Below are positions 23,165 to 34,100 of a DNA stretch of 64,000 bases, piece after piece (position 1 is the stretch's first letter; each line of letters opens with the position of its first letter). The stretch is from Luidia sarsii (taxonomy: Eukaryota > Echinodermata > Asteroidea > Paxillosida > Luidiidae): contig OX465113.1 in NCBI GenBank assembly GCA_949987565.1, positions 10,216,024 through 10,280,023 of the forward strand, in the 5' to 3' direction. The translations under genes were made by a program, and so were the position numbers. The notes beneath the pieces were generated by a model. It saw only the letters and a list, made by a program, of their open reading frames with translations. It was not told where the DNA came from and made no database searches.

Positions 23165-23418
23165 AATTCAGGGGATGGGCGGGCTTTCTCCCATGCTGGT
23201 CCTAGCCTCTGGAATGTTCTTTCTCGGGAAGTCCGTAGTATGTCCTCCATATCGGATTTCAAATCCTCTCTCAAAACATATTATTTTGTTCGATCATAGT
23301 TTTCCTAATTAATGGTATACGTTGTCTTTTTCTTTGATTCTGTATAATGTTGTCAAGCGCCTTGGGCGTCTTTGGAGAAGGTGTCTGGCGCTCTAGGAAT
23401 GTCCATTATTATTATTAT
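23165..23418 (+). mobile_element. LINE 3' end (reverse transcriptase C-terminus plus ATT tail)
   Basis: The frame 23171-23299 encodes DRAFS-like then AFSHAGPSLWNVLSREVRS and DFKSSLKTYYF before a stop at 23297. This is the usual C-terminus of CR1/L2/Jockey-type LINE proteins ('LWNSLP' motif, here LWNVLS). A 3' UTR with TCAAGCGCCTTGGGCGTCTT and a (ATT)n tail at 23404-23418 follows. 5'-truncated, not functional alone. Confidence 0.8.
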
Positions 23419-24098
23419 CCCCTGTCTCAAAAAAGGGGGGTCCCGAAAGGTCAGAGGTACGAAAGCACTTTAACCGAAATGGGTATGTGCCTTTTTTTCT
23501 GTAGCATAACGCATCAACAAGAGGGAGGGCCAGTTTTTTGAGGTCTCGAAAAAATATAGTATACGCTAACGACCAAAGTGACATGTTGGTATATAATTAT
23601 TAGTTCTGACTGAAATGCCAAACGGAATCAACACTCAGATGCGGCACGGCAGTCACGCTGGCGTGAGTCCCCGCCGATATGCGGCCGGGCTGTCGACGCC
23701 TTTCAACGCCCTTGACGGGGGGAGAGGGAAACCACTTGACACGATGCCGTCGATCAACACCTGCCACTCCTTCAAACCAACGGAGGGGGCAGTGGTGATG
23801 GGCGGGCAGCGCTGATCTCGTGCCGCCTCGGGACTTCGTTATTTGGAGATCGTTTCCGTCAAAATGCATCACAATATCACCGCAGATAGTGCTGATGATG
23901 AAATTGCATTCCAGTGTGTACCCGTTCTATATTCCTTGCTGTAAACATAATTTTTTTTTTAATTCGTAAATACAAAATTCCGCACAGGCTCAGTTGTGAG
24001 TCGGTCAATGGGGGTGCATACCATCTTATTCCTTATATGATCTCATTTCCATTGTTTAAATACGTATGGATATGACATGGTGGAAATATAAATTGGAA
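23419..24098. other. No feature recognised
   Basis: Mixed sequence, T-rich near 23950. No exon or repeat recognised. Confidence 0.4.
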
Positions 24099-24217
24099 GG
24101 TTTGCGGTGACACCATGTACCGTATAGCACTTCCCTTTCAAGAAGGAGTGTGGCTCTGAAAAGAGCCGGTAACTCAACGTTTCGGGTAGTGTGTACTCTG
24201 TCCGTCGTCAGAGACTG
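24099..24217 (-). repeat. Family S repeat with perfect histone-type stem-loop
   Basis: Starts GGTTTGCGGTGACACCATG. Read on the minus strand, 24152-24167 is GGCTCTTTTCAGAGCC, identical to the 16-nt core of the metazoan replication-dependent histone mRNA stem-loop (six-base stem, TTTC loop), followed by ACAC and a purine-rich TTGAAAGGGAAG. A second hairpin lies near the end of the repeat. No histone coding sequence is nearby. Confidence 0.8.
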
Positions 24218-24499
24218 ACACGTATGTTTTTTGAAGAAAAACAAACACAGATGATTCATTATTCGGGGATTTGTTTGAAATCGGGTTAGCTATAGTTAAT
24301 TTGTAGACGAACAATGGTGCGCTTACAAACAGCCGTATCAATCGCCTTACAAATGTCATGTATTAGAATTATTTATATAAAAGGTATAACCCATGCAAGA
24401 CAGATAGGCCTAGTAACTCTTTGATGGATTCCTGGGTGGATTCCATCTTCACTCGATTTTGGATGGAATCAAAAAATTCTGGCCCAAAAATACAACCAG

Positions 24500-24622
24500 C
24501 TTACGGCTTACTGACTGAAATGACCAAACTGCAAATCAAAAAAATAATGAGAGTCTTATATTACTAACAAGACTCTCTCCAAAGGAAAAATGGGGTCCAG
24601 CTAGGATCGAACGTCAACTATG
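24500..24622. repeat. Family G repeat, degraded
   Basis: GCTTACTGACTGAAATGACC outer arm, then a short AGAGTCTTATA...GACTCTCT hairpin, and CAGCTAGGATCGAACGTC as right arm. Mixed sequence without features continues to 25276. TAGGCCTA is at 24405-24412 and 25191-25198. Confidence 0.55.
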
Positions 24623-25276
24623 AATAGAGAAAAATTAATATTTCAGATATGATTCAGTTCCAAATGAATGTGCATATCCGATAGCCTTTACCTCTGTTTT
24701 ATAGGTAGCCTATATACCAGACGTGATTAGTGAATAGTCGCGTGCGGCCTCAGACTGCCCAGCGAAGCTATCCCGCTTTGCTTCTCAAACTCGACATCAT
24801 CGGAAATTCCTGTGCGGATGTCTCAGGTATAGATGTGTAGTGACAAACCGAGCTGACCCAAATCCTTCAAATATCATGCAGCCAAGCGTCAGTCTGTGGT
24901 CTAGCTCGCGTGCAATATCCCCCAAGACGTTCGTGAAAGAGACTATACACAGACTAGATACTGGCGTTCGCTTACAATGCTTCAAAATCTGATTACATTT
25001 CGAGCTCCGACCGTTTCGCAGAGCGCTCGAACCCACTTAGGCTAAATGGGTTTTCTCAATGACACTGACAGCGTCCCGAAGCGGTGGATAAGCCAAGACG
25101 GGCATATTGCTGACGCAGGAAACAAAAAAATACAAGTCTATGTAGGCATATAGCATATGGTGACATACATAATTATACACATAATTTGTATAGGCCTACA
25201 CACATAAATCATATATACATATAATATCCATACAGAGTTTACAGACCTATATTTTAAGAATTAATTGCTTTATACT

Positions 25277-25647
25277 TTAAAGCCCCTACACAACATTGGT
25301 AAGATCGAAAAATAGAAATGTTCACAGATTTACATGAAACTTATACAGTTTGAAGATGGTTATTAGTAGAAACCTCGTACTGAAATATTTCTGCCTAAAA
25401 TGGTGTACTGTTTTGGGAGAAAAGAGTAAAAGAAATCCTTTACGTCTCACCGAGATCTTAACTATTTTTGGGAACAGTAGGGCGTTGAATGCTGCATTTT
25501 CGCGAAACGAATGAAACGGTTTTCTCGAGACTCAGTTGGCGGATTGAGCTGAAATTTTCACAGGTGTGCTATTTCATGCATATGTTGGATCAGACAACGT
25601 ATGGACGCTATTCTTTGACCTCGACCAATGTTGTGTTGGGGCTTTAA
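25277..25647 (+). mobile_element. Family A TTAA-flanked MITE, copy 2
   Basis: TTAA at both edges, AGCCCCTACACAACATTGG left end, CCAATGTTGTGTTGGGGCT right end. Close match to copy 1 over its full length. Confidence 0.85.
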
Positions 25648-25719
25648 GCGATAGGCAAAATCATGAAAAAAGCTTACTGGCTTAAATGTCAAATGTAAAT
25701 CTCAAAACTGTTGTAGGAG

Positions 25720-25865
25720 GGTTTGCGGTGACACCATGTATGTAAGGTCTCTTAAGAAGAGGTATGGTTCTGAAAAGAACCCGAGTGAGTTATAACTCAG
25801 TGAGTTATAACTCAGTGAGTTATCACTCAGTGAGTTATCACTCAGTGTTTCCACACTGAGACGGA
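25720..25865 (-). repeat. Family S repeat with covariant stem-loop; 18 bp tandem insert
   Basis: GGTTTGCGGTGACACCATG start. The minus strand at 25766-25781 reads GGTTCTTTTCAGAACC: relative to the canonical histone stem one pair is changed on both sides, keeping it intact. Downstream, an 18 bp unit (AGTGAGTTATAACTC) is repeated about four times at 25785-25853. Confidence 0.75.
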
Positions 25866-27012
25866 AGACGGAATTTCACATCAATTATTACTCCCGGTTT
25901 TGCTCGCGAATTACGGGTTACAAATATCGACCAATTGTAGAACAGTAAACCACATGCGCTGTGTATATATATATATACATGTATATATACAAACCGGAGT
26001 ACGGGTAGATCATGCCGTGTATTAGAATACAGTATATATTATTCCGCATGTGCAAAATACACACGTACAGTACGGTATGGGAAATACCGGTACTGAATTT
26101 GCAGGACGAAAAACTGTCGAATGATCATCGGCACATTGATAACATGTAAATATGGATTGAATCCTTCAGTGTTATCAGATTTCTTTTCCTTTGGGAAGGA
26201 TCCCGCTAGTATGGAAACGTCCGGCAATCTGAATGTCTGAGATGTTTGTCTTCATCTACGCCCGGGAAAGCAATTCGCGACATGCTTGCGTTACTTCTCG
26301 GCAAAACGCCGTCCTCCAAGGACCGCGGCGTAATCTATCGAGCTCTGGAGGACGACGCTAAGTGTTCGCGTCGTCTCGTCGGAGTCGGTTGCGACACATC
26401 GACGGTGTGATTTAAAAGCCTCCACGGCCAAGACGAGGGGGGGGGCAGGCAACAATGGCCAGCGATGAGCCCCCCTTAACGCTCGTCCAACCTCGTCAAA
26501 TTTAAGCGAAGGGAAACACGCATATAAGCACCCTTTTCTTACGGAATAAGACAAATACAGGAAATACTGATTGCCGACGAGCTTTTAAACAATTTCGAAA
26601 AAAAATAGCAAAGAAAGCTTCGACTGGACAAGGAACTTGAACCCAAGACCTGAGAGTTGTCCAGCCCTTAGATGGCGGCCTTCCAAAATAGACAGCAATT
26701 ATATTTGCCGGGGTGGGGGCGCCGGTCAGAAGCATTTAGCCATATATTTAGCAATATAAAATCAACCAATTAGAATAATTGCATTTCACAAAGGTCTTTG
26801 TTTATCTAACAAAGGTCCTGCCATAGTGCTGGAACGTATTTGACTTTTAAAGTCAAATTTGACTGTTAACATCTGTATTTGGGCCGTAAAAGACAGTATA
26901 CAGTTTAGAACAGCTTTGCGTCACGTAAACGTAAATCAAAGTTTCAGAAACGAACGCCTTTCTCAAAGCCTTTCCTGCCTTGTTTTCAATAAGGTCCTAC
27001 TGGGATCAGAAT
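25866..27012. other. No gene; family G scraps and a tRNA-like fragment
   Basis: Family G right-arm scraps: GGAAGGATCCCGCTAGTATGG (26203), AAAGGTCCTGCCATAGTGC (26812) and TAAGGTCCTACTGGGATC (26990). On the minus strand near 26640, GGTTCAAGTTC resembles a pol III B-box, possibly from a SINE. No exon recognised. Confidence 0.4.
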
Positions 27013-27175
27013 GCCAGGGGTGGATTTCACAAAGCCGTACGATGCATCGAAACTCAACTTACGATTAACGATTGATAACCCATCGTAGGTTGTGATACAC
27101 CGCGTGGTTTCTGCGCATTGCTCATCGTCTTGCGATTGATCGTAAGTTAAGATGAGTTTGGTGAAATCGACCGCA
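27013..27175 (+). repeat. Family C repeat
   Basis: GGATTTCACAAAGCCGTACG at one end and TTTGGTGAAATCGACCGC at the other, with GCTCATCGTCTTGCGATTGA inside. Single copy matching 17249-17700. Confidence 0.8.
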
Positions 27176-28560
27176 GGCTTTCTAAATGGTTTTAGAACTG
27201 GTAATATATAGCATATATCTTCAGTGATGTTCGGTTAAGTAGCACACTGAACCTATAGTTCACATGATAAATTACGAGTGCTCCCGTTGTACAGACCACA
27301 CCAAGAAAAACGAGTTCTGATGTCAACAGTATACATAATGAAATATAGAGGCAATGGGAATACGTACCGATGCCTTCGGGGTGGGATTGAAGATTTGTGA
27401 TTAGGATCAGAACCCGGTTGACAGGTTCCAAGCACCGTTGGCACTATTCCCGGACACGAGTAGATGTCCAGCGGCTCCAGCATACTTTGTCCGGATTATA
27501 ACCTCCCGGTCGGCCGATCCCAATGGCCTGAGAGGTTTCCTCAGACGAATGGCGTCGTGGAAAGTATATAGCGCTGACCGGCACGAATATAGAAAGTAAT
27601 AATCAGTGGGTAAACAGCAGACAATTGAATTCGTTCGCTTCTATATATGGTTTAGGCCCTATCGGGGTGTTTAAGAAAATAAGCTCTCGTGTGGTTAATG
27701 CATTGGCGTTATCAGGTCGCCATCTTGGAGGACGTGTCCCTACGCAATGGCTTAGGCTGCGTGGAATCAACACACAATATAGACGGGGAATTGGCTGCAG
27801 CCGCTAGCCGACGATCCACTTCCATAGACTTGCGTGCTATTTGGAGCCGTAGCCAGACAATGTCTTATATATAGGGTAAGGTGATGACGAAACGGTCGGG
27901 GTAACGACCCAGCGACTCCCCTCGCCACGACCTCTCGCTGAGGGCGCGCTGGCGCCCTAAACAGATAACGCCATGATTGAATAACGTCCACACACCACCT
28001 GAGAGCCAGGGGCAAGTGCCCAAATCAGTGCTCATAAAACAGCAAAAGTGCACACTCTCATAATTTGTCCAGATTTTTAACGGCTCTATGCTGATGCATT
28101 TGATTCAATACTCACTGCCATTCGGGGTAACCTTAACGGTAATGAAAAATAAGTGCCAAAGAAAATATCCTATAGGTGCCTAAGAATACTCCTTGATATA
28201 AATGGAGTAAAATTTCTAAGTCAGTCTTATTGGATCTTTCGGGTGATCGCCAGTCAGCAGAGAGTAACTCGAGCTGGGGATGAATTGGTATTTTTAAGTT
28301 GGTATCCTCATCTTCCCCCCCCCCTCCCTGCCTTCCCTCTTACCCAAACATTCGCAGCCCACGTCCGGGCAGCAATTAAAATCGCCAGCGTCGATGACTG
28401 TCAGCTCCAGCGGACGAATGCGTGGGACGGCGGGCGGCGGTGGGACGGGGGAGGAGAGGAGAGGAGAAGACTGGGTCGTATAATTATTGTCCGTTGATTG
28501 AGTCGTCGCGATATGAGAGAAAGACCATGGGTTCTGAGAGCCACGCGGCCGGGGACGGAA
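27176..28560. other. No gene recognised
   Basis: A C run lies near 28316-28326. GC-rich part at 28370-28560. ORFs lack recognisable domains. Confidence 0.4.
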
Positions 28561-28800
28561 ATGACCCGCAGCGGGGAGGAGGACGAAGATGGGGAGGAGG
28601 AGGAGGAGGAAGAGGAAGAAGAAGATGGGGAGTAGAAGGAGGAGGAGGAAGAGGAAGAAGAAGAAGGGGAGGAGGGTGAGGAAGAGGAGGAGGAGGAGGA
28701 GGAAGAAGATGGGGAGGAGGAGGAGGAGGAAGATGAAGAGGAGGAGGAAGATGAGGAAGAAGAAGATGGGGAGGAGGAGGAGGAGGAGGAGGAGGACGTC
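28561..28800. repeat. GGA/GAA purine microsatellite
   Basis: Almost pure purine on the plus strand, with GGAGGA, GAAGAA and GATGGGGAG words. The poly-Ser, poly-Leu and poly-Pro minus-strand ORFs and the Arg/Lys plus-strand ORF are artefacts. Homopurine-homopyrimidine tracts of this length can form triplex DNA. Confidence 0.95.
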
Positions 28801-29094
28801 GAGGATAGAGGCCTGCTGTTTCCAGGAAGGACACCACACTCCAACTCCACCTGCGGCGAGGCAACTCACTCCACCGTCCACCCATCCCGAATCCCGAACA
28901 CTTCCCCGAGGACGTGCCTGACCTCCGTCCCCCCAAAAAACACCGAAAGACCTTTGGCACGTGGGCGTTCCTGATACCGGAACGGTGGACGATGAGATTC
29001 TATCGGACGCCTATAACTCCAGAGAGAGTCCGATCTTCACGATTCGGATGCCAGGAACCATCGCCTTAATTCCCCGTCTCCGGCCCGTTACGGA
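28801..29094. other. No feature recognised
   Basis: Mixed, fairly GC-rich sequence. Confidence 0.4.
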
Positions 29095-29310
29095 TCAGGC
29101 TCGGGCTCAGGCTTCGTCCCCGTCTGACAGAACCTGAACACAAATCCAGGTTGTGGTTTGTCGCCGAATCTGAAGGTTTGTTGGCTTTATAATAAAGCAC
29201 AGAGCATTCACTAAGAAACTGCGGCCAAACGCTTGTCTCTATAGATGCCTGTGACATTATAAGGGGTAAGAGAAATATAACCGAAGCCCGAGCCCGAGCC
29301 TAAGCCTTCA
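29095..29310. mobile_element. TIR element with GGCTCGGGCTC arms
   Basis: AGGCTCGGGCTCAGGCTTCG (29098-29117) mirrors CGAAGCCCGAGCCCGAGCCT (about 29282-29301). Related in sequence to the arms of 5365-5620. No ORF of interest inside. Confidence 0.6.
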
Positions 29311-29790
29311 TTTCGTAAAATGCCCCCTTCTCTACTTCTCTATACCCCCCTTCCCCCACATACACACACACACAATTAACTGAACCAAATTATGCTACTG
29401 GTGTTGGCGCATCAGACGGCGGTTATTATCGACGCGTAGCGGCGCGTATTAGGTAGCGGGCGTGCAGACAGCCTGTGGCATTTTATTCTCCTTTTTTGGC
29501 GAGGCACAGACTGTGCAGTGTCCCGAACGAGAGGTGACCCTCGTCTCGGATCGTATTTCGAGACGATGAATATACTCAGCTTGGCATTTGTGGGCATCAG
29601 CTTTGGCTGGCGGATGGGTTTTCCTGCCCTCATTCCAGTACAAACACGGCCGAGGCATGAAGGAATCGAGTAACAGATAACCCCCGAAAAGGAACTCGGT
29701 ACATCCACGGAGGAAGGCTCCATGGTAAAGCACGTCCGATCACTGTACGCAAATTCTCATTGTCTCGGTGATAAGATATGTTAATACAAA
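29311..29790. other. No feature recognised
   Basis: Short CA run at 29362-29374. No exon recognised. Confidence 0.4.
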
Positions 29791-29794
29791 CAAA

Positions 29795-29900
29795 TGTTGC
29801 AATCTGCTCACTGACTAAAATGACCTGCAATGCATAAATCCCAAAAATTAGTGGGCCTGACGTTCCGATCCAAGCAGGACCTTTCTCAAAGGCAAAGTGA
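29795..29900. repeat. Family G left arm
   Basis: Outer arm CTGCTCACTGACTAAAATGACC, then GGGCCTGACGTTCCGATCC and AGCAGGACCTTTCTCAAAGG. Internal-type sequence continues to about 30010. The right arm is absent. Confidence 0.7.
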
Positions 29901-30021
29901 CAGGGACATACACAGACAGTCAGGGGAAGGAAATTTAAGCCCTGGCACACATGACAGAGGAAGGATAAAAGGGAAGTGAATGCGATCGAGCGGTAATAAG
30001 ATATAAGATAAGGATGATCTG

Positions 30022-30375
30022 TACCAAGCGGAATATAAGGTTTCCGGTGACACCCTGTAACACGTCTCTTTCGAGACGGTGTGAGGCTCTGAAAAGTACG
30101 TGCCGGTAACTCAACGTTTCTGGCAGTGTGAACTCGATCAGCCCGTCGTCAGAAGAGACTGCTGGATTTCAAGAACTATCGGTGCTACCATGGAGGAATA
30201 AGGAGCCATGGTGCTACCAAGCGGAATATAACTTGGTTTCCGGTGACACCCTGTAACACGTCTCTTTCGAGACGGTGTGAGGCTCTGAAAAGTGCCGGTA
30301 ACTCAACGTTTCTGGCAGTGTGTACACAGCCCGTCGTCATGAGAGACTGGTGGATTTCAAGAACCATCGGTGCTT
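30022..30375 (-). repeat. Family S repeat, tandem pair (~192 bp unit)
   Basis: ACCAAGCGGAATATAA then GGTTTCCGGTGACACCCTG occurs at 30039 and again at 30235. Both copies keep a GTCTCTTTCGAGAC hairpin. On the minus strand the histone-type stem has one mismatch (GGCACTTTTCAGAGCC at 30281-30296); in the first copy four extra bases (TACG) interrupt it. The close similarity suggests a recent local duplication. Confidence 0.75.
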
Positions 30376-31220
30376 ATAATGTGCTGTGGAGAGCGCTGCA
30401 GTGCACCGTGGAGAATCTTTCCTGCGTGAACCATCCGGCTTCCCGGTAAGGATCTAGAGCGTGGAGAACCCTATACCTCTCGGTTTCCTCGTGTGCAGGA
30501 ACACGGCCGGTGGATTGGTCGGCTGTAATGGGCTCAAATTACCGGCCAGAATTATTATTTATGCGACCTCCGTCCAGAATTCGCAGCCTCTTTAGTCCGG
30601 CCATGTCCGACGGCAATAACGATTGCATGCAATGCAGTGCCATGCAATGCAGCCTTGCCCAAGCCCACACACATCCCGTGTATGCACACAACGCCCACGC
30701 AATGTCAAACCTCTGGGGGGCAAATACACCACCTCCCGGTTGCTTCTTCCATTCTTGAGCAACCCACTATCGCCATCTCATCTCGACCTATACCCACATC
30801 AGCCCCGCCCTCCATTTCTATGGGCGACCGAAGGGGCTCAATTAAAAGCGGCGGAATAAAATGTATGCGTACCCCAAAAAATCCCGAAATTAATCATGGA
30901 ATCCAAAAATACTTCCTCTTTTCTCGAACATTTTTAGAAACTTTTTCTTTCTTTTTGAGGCATATCCTCTGCCTACACTTATTTATGTGACGTCTTCCAT
31001 TTTGGCACTCTAGGCCGGCCATACACCTCTACCCCACTGCGTGGTAGCAGACAGCCACGGCAGACTTCCAGTGGCAGAGGCAGCGCTCCAAATGAAAATC
31101 GAACAGCCCCCGCTTTTAATTCGAACTGAAAGGGCCAGACTGCCGCCCATTTTCTGCTCGCTCGATCAGTCGGAAAATTCAATTTCTTCATTTGCCATTC
31201 TATTCGTTTCTTCTTCTACC
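30376..31220. other. No gene recognised
   Basis: A short repeated word, GCAATGCAG, near 30630-30655. ORFs lack recognisable domains. Confidence 0.4.
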
Positions 31221-31251
31221 TTTTTTTTTTTTTTTTTTGGGGGGGGGGGGG
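31221..31251. repeat. T18-G13 homopolymer junction
   Basis: A T run passes directly into a G run, the mirror of the C-A junctions at 16423 and 40000. Confidence 0.85.
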
Positions 31252-31844
31252 TTCCGTATAGCCTGCAGAACTGCCCTAAACACAGTTGGGATTCGGGAGT
31301 GGGGAGAGGAAACACCGTATCGGCAGAATCGAATTCCCTCTGTACACCATTGCTATGAATCTTTTAAAGAGTTTTGAGCTGATTAGACCCGTTTAAAAAT
31401 GACAAACGGCAGCTAAAACACTGAACATAAAAAAAAACCACCACCCCAGCACACACATGACAGTCATCAACGTGGACAGGTTCTCACACGCTGTTGCAAT
31501 TCCCGGCGATGTCTTCTCCGGCGCAAATGACGATGCCCTTTCTGGATGCGAAATATCCGTGGGCGGTCAGGCGCGAACGCGCCTTAATGATTAAACCATT
31601 GCACTGGGCTGCACGCATGGGCGGGCGCAGATTTCGATTCCCCCAAAATGATGACGTCATACCACCCGCGGAGAGGTGTCAATGCGACCCGGGGCGAGCA
31701 AGTTTACGTGGGCGGACAGGCTGTTTAACCCAGTTTTTGTTATACCAAAATTCAGATTCCAATCGTATTATCTTTAACGGGACGAGGGACCCGGCGATAG
31801 AAAGAATCCTATATCAACCACACAACTTCGACCAACCAGGCGGG
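31252..31844. other. No gene; one CRE
   Basis: Perfect CRE TGACGTCA at 31652-31659 in a GC-rich patch with GCGCGAACGCGCC (31571). A 130-residue ORF (31494-31886) has no recognised domain and runs into the SINE-like repeat that follows. Confidence 0.35.
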
Positions 31845-31990
31845 CAAGAGGTGGAGACGTCTGCTATAGAAACCAGGAGTATATAGCGGGTTCGAGTCCC
31901 GTCCGAGCTGCCGGTATTTTGGTCAAGGTAATTGGTCAAGGCATTGAGCATATACAGTGCCAATCATACGTCGAATACGTCGAAATTATT
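31845..31990 (+). mobile_element. Family F SINE-like repeat, copy 1
   Basis: GGTTCGAGTCC at 31889-31899 matches the pol III B-box of tRNA-derived SINEs. GTCCGAGCTGCCGGTATTTTG follows. The same layout recurs at 38917-39030. An A-box is not clearly preserved. Confidence 0.6.
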
Positions 31991-32180
31991 ACATTCTCCA
32001 CGACGCAAAATAATACTCTATCATTACCAAATTAAACGAACAAGGTTCCCCTGATCGTTTGATGATGTTCAAAACCCATATTCATACACACCTGGATCTA
32101 CCCGATCATTCATTCAATTGGTTGCGACAACATGATAGATAAGATTACGGTTTTGCATGGTGGGTGAAACAATATGGGAG

Positions 32181-32640
32181 GGTTTGCGGTGACACCATGC
32201 ATAAGGTCTCATTAAAGAAGAGGTATGGTTCTGATGGACTGCAAGGAAAACAAACAGCTGGGTCTTAAATCAAGTAAACACTAATAAATCTCTTCTGAAC
32301 ATCATAGACAAGGGTAGATTGACTTACTTCGGTCATATCATGAGAGCTGAAAACAGCCTTGAAAAGGTTATCATGCAAGGAAAGATGGAGGGCAAAAGGG
32401 GACGCGGAAGACCAAGAACAAGATGGTGGGACAACATTCTGGCAAGAGTGGGCCGACCCCCCATAGAGACAATTCGAAAACAACGGGCAGATCAGCATGG
32501 AGGCTACTTGTCAACATGGTCACCAGGGGCCGAAATCGACCTGATGGAAATAGATAGATAGATGGTTCTGAAAAGAAGCCGAGTGATAGCTCGACGTTCC
32601 GGTCAGTATGCTCTCGCCGTCATCATCAGGAGAATGATAG
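32181..32640 (-). repeat. Family S repeat split by a LINE insertion
   Basis: GGTTTGCGGTGACACCATG start at 32181. After ATGGTTCTGA the repeat is interrupted by 327 bp of LINE and then resumes with ATGGTTCTGA, AAAGAAGCC and CGTTCCGGTCAGTATG. Removing the insert restores the normal family S order. Confidence 0.85.
32235..32561 (+). mobile_element. 5'-truncated LINE insertion (RT C-terminus, GATA tail)
   Basis: Bounded by a 10 bp target duplication ATGGTTCTGA (32225-32234 and 32562-32571). One open frame encodes ...LTYFGHIMRAENSLEKV, then GKMEGKRGRGRPRTRWWDNI, typical of the C-terminal region of RTE/Jockey-like LINE polymerases. It ends in (GATA)n at 32550-32561. The frame is uninterrupted, suggesting a relatively young insertion. 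Confidence 0.85.
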
Positions 32641-33240
32641 ATACAAAATGATAGATACATCCTTGCAGGCATAACTCCAGAAGAAGAAGCAACAATATCA
32701 CAGACAGAAAGATTGCGGGTGACGGCATTCGGAGGAGAATGAAACGGCACTGATATTATAGTCATCGATTTCCAAAATAAGCAGATATGCTGCTCACCGT
32801 CGGCCGGGTGTTTTGGCAAGCGCTGACGTCGCCACACGATAAATGTCATCCCGACATTTCAGAATAATTGATGTTTCATCACTGCAGGGCCCAGGCCGCC
32901 GTGTTCCTCCCGTGTAAACATCCCTTTGTGCAATCACGGTTGCCGACTCGCGCCTGGCCAAATGAACAGCACCAGTCCGTTCATTAAGTAGTAGAGTAGG
33001 TAGTACACCAATGTATACGCAGTGTGCATGTACTTGATTTCTCATTAAACTGCTCGTGGAAGAATATTTCACCATCGTACGATGACTGAAATACAGCCTT
33101 ATTTATTGGAAAAAAAAGCAAGCCTTTAGAAATTTATAAGCTACTTTGTGGTTGGCTTATATCTGAGGGTCAGTGGTTCCCTGAGGCTAAGCACGCCTAT
33201 GTTTAATAATGGTAAAAAGCTCATTTGATTTGCACCAGCA
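32641..33240. other. No gene recognised
   Basis: Mixed sequence; ORFs lack recognisable domains. Confidence 0.4.
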
Positions 33241-33316
33241 GTCGATTTTACCAAACCCATTGTAGCTGACGATCAATCGCAAGACGATGAGCGATGCACA
33301 GAAACATACGGGAGTT
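33241..33316 (-). repeat. Family C repeat, partial
   Basis: CGATTTTACCAAACCCATTG ... CAAGACGATGAGCGATGCAC then breaks off near ACATACGGG. Only half of the element is present. Confidence 0.7.
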
Positions 33317-33442
33317 ATAATACCGGTAGGTTTGTGGTTCTGAATACACATACTCACAAAAGAGAGAATTATATATGGTCATCGCAAACCTATTACTCCT
33401 TCACATCTCATCTTACACCATACGGCCTATTACAAGCCTAAG

Positions 33443-33771
33443 TTAAAGCCCCTACACAACATTGGTCGAGGTCAAAGAATAGCATCCATACGTTGTCTGA
33501 TCCAACATATGCATGAAATAGCACACCTGTGAAAATTTAAGCTCAATCCGCCAACCGAGTATCGAGAAAATCGTGACAATCGTGTTAGTTTAGAACTCGG
33601 TGAGACGTAAACTATTTCTTTTTCTCATTTCTCCCAAAATACAACATTTTAGGTAGATTTTTTTTTCAGTGAGAGGTTTCTACTATAACCATCTTCGAAC
33701 TGTATAAGTTTCATGTAAATCTGTGAACATTTCTGTTTTTCGATCTTACCAATGTTGGGTAGGGGCTTTAA
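33443..33771 (-). mobile_element. Family A TTAA-flanked MITE, copy 3
   Basis: TTAA at both ends; opposite orientation to copy 1. Shorter than the others because the block around the GCGAAAATGCAGCATTCAAC segment is missing. Confidence 0.85.
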
Positions 33772-33837
33772 GTAACGACGCATCGCGAGGTTTCGTGAAA
33801 TCCACTCCTGCACAGGCCTCTGAGTGTAAACGCACCA

Positions 33838-34100
33838 GCACATATAATCGTCACCATATCGTCACGCCCGTGGTGCTTTGTTGGAACATAGGCCATCAAC
33901 AAGTCTCCCCATCAGCCAGTGCGCTCCTGTGCAAATCTCTCCAGTTACTGTTCAGTGTGTACCACACCCCCTTTCGCACGTCACGACGCCATGTGTTCTT
34001 GGGTCGACCAATAATTTCCTGTTCCCCCTGTGGTAGCACACTACCCACTCTTTGCCACCTACCTAGATCCTCCAGACCTATAGGTGGGAGCCTTCCTTAA
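33838..34100 (-). mobile_element. LINE 3' fragment, one frameshift
   Basis: On the minus strand a frame open from 34096 encodes ...GRPKNTWRRDV and NWRDLHRSAL, then shifts by one near 33898-33905 into LVDGLCSNKAPRA and a stop at 33862-33864. 'GRPK.TWRRD...GLC' is the C-terminal signature of a LINE polymerase. The remainder up to 34100 is 5'-truncated. Not the same subfamily as 32235-32561. Confidence 0.75.

Noticed and set aside
24099..24217. A histone gene 3' end
   Set aside because: No histone coding sequence on either side, and the same hairpin recurs in at least four other copies of a dispersed repeat.
28294..28921. Ser-, Leu-, Pro- and Arg/Lys-rich ORFs
   Set aside because: All are translations of a GGA/GAA purine microsatellite.
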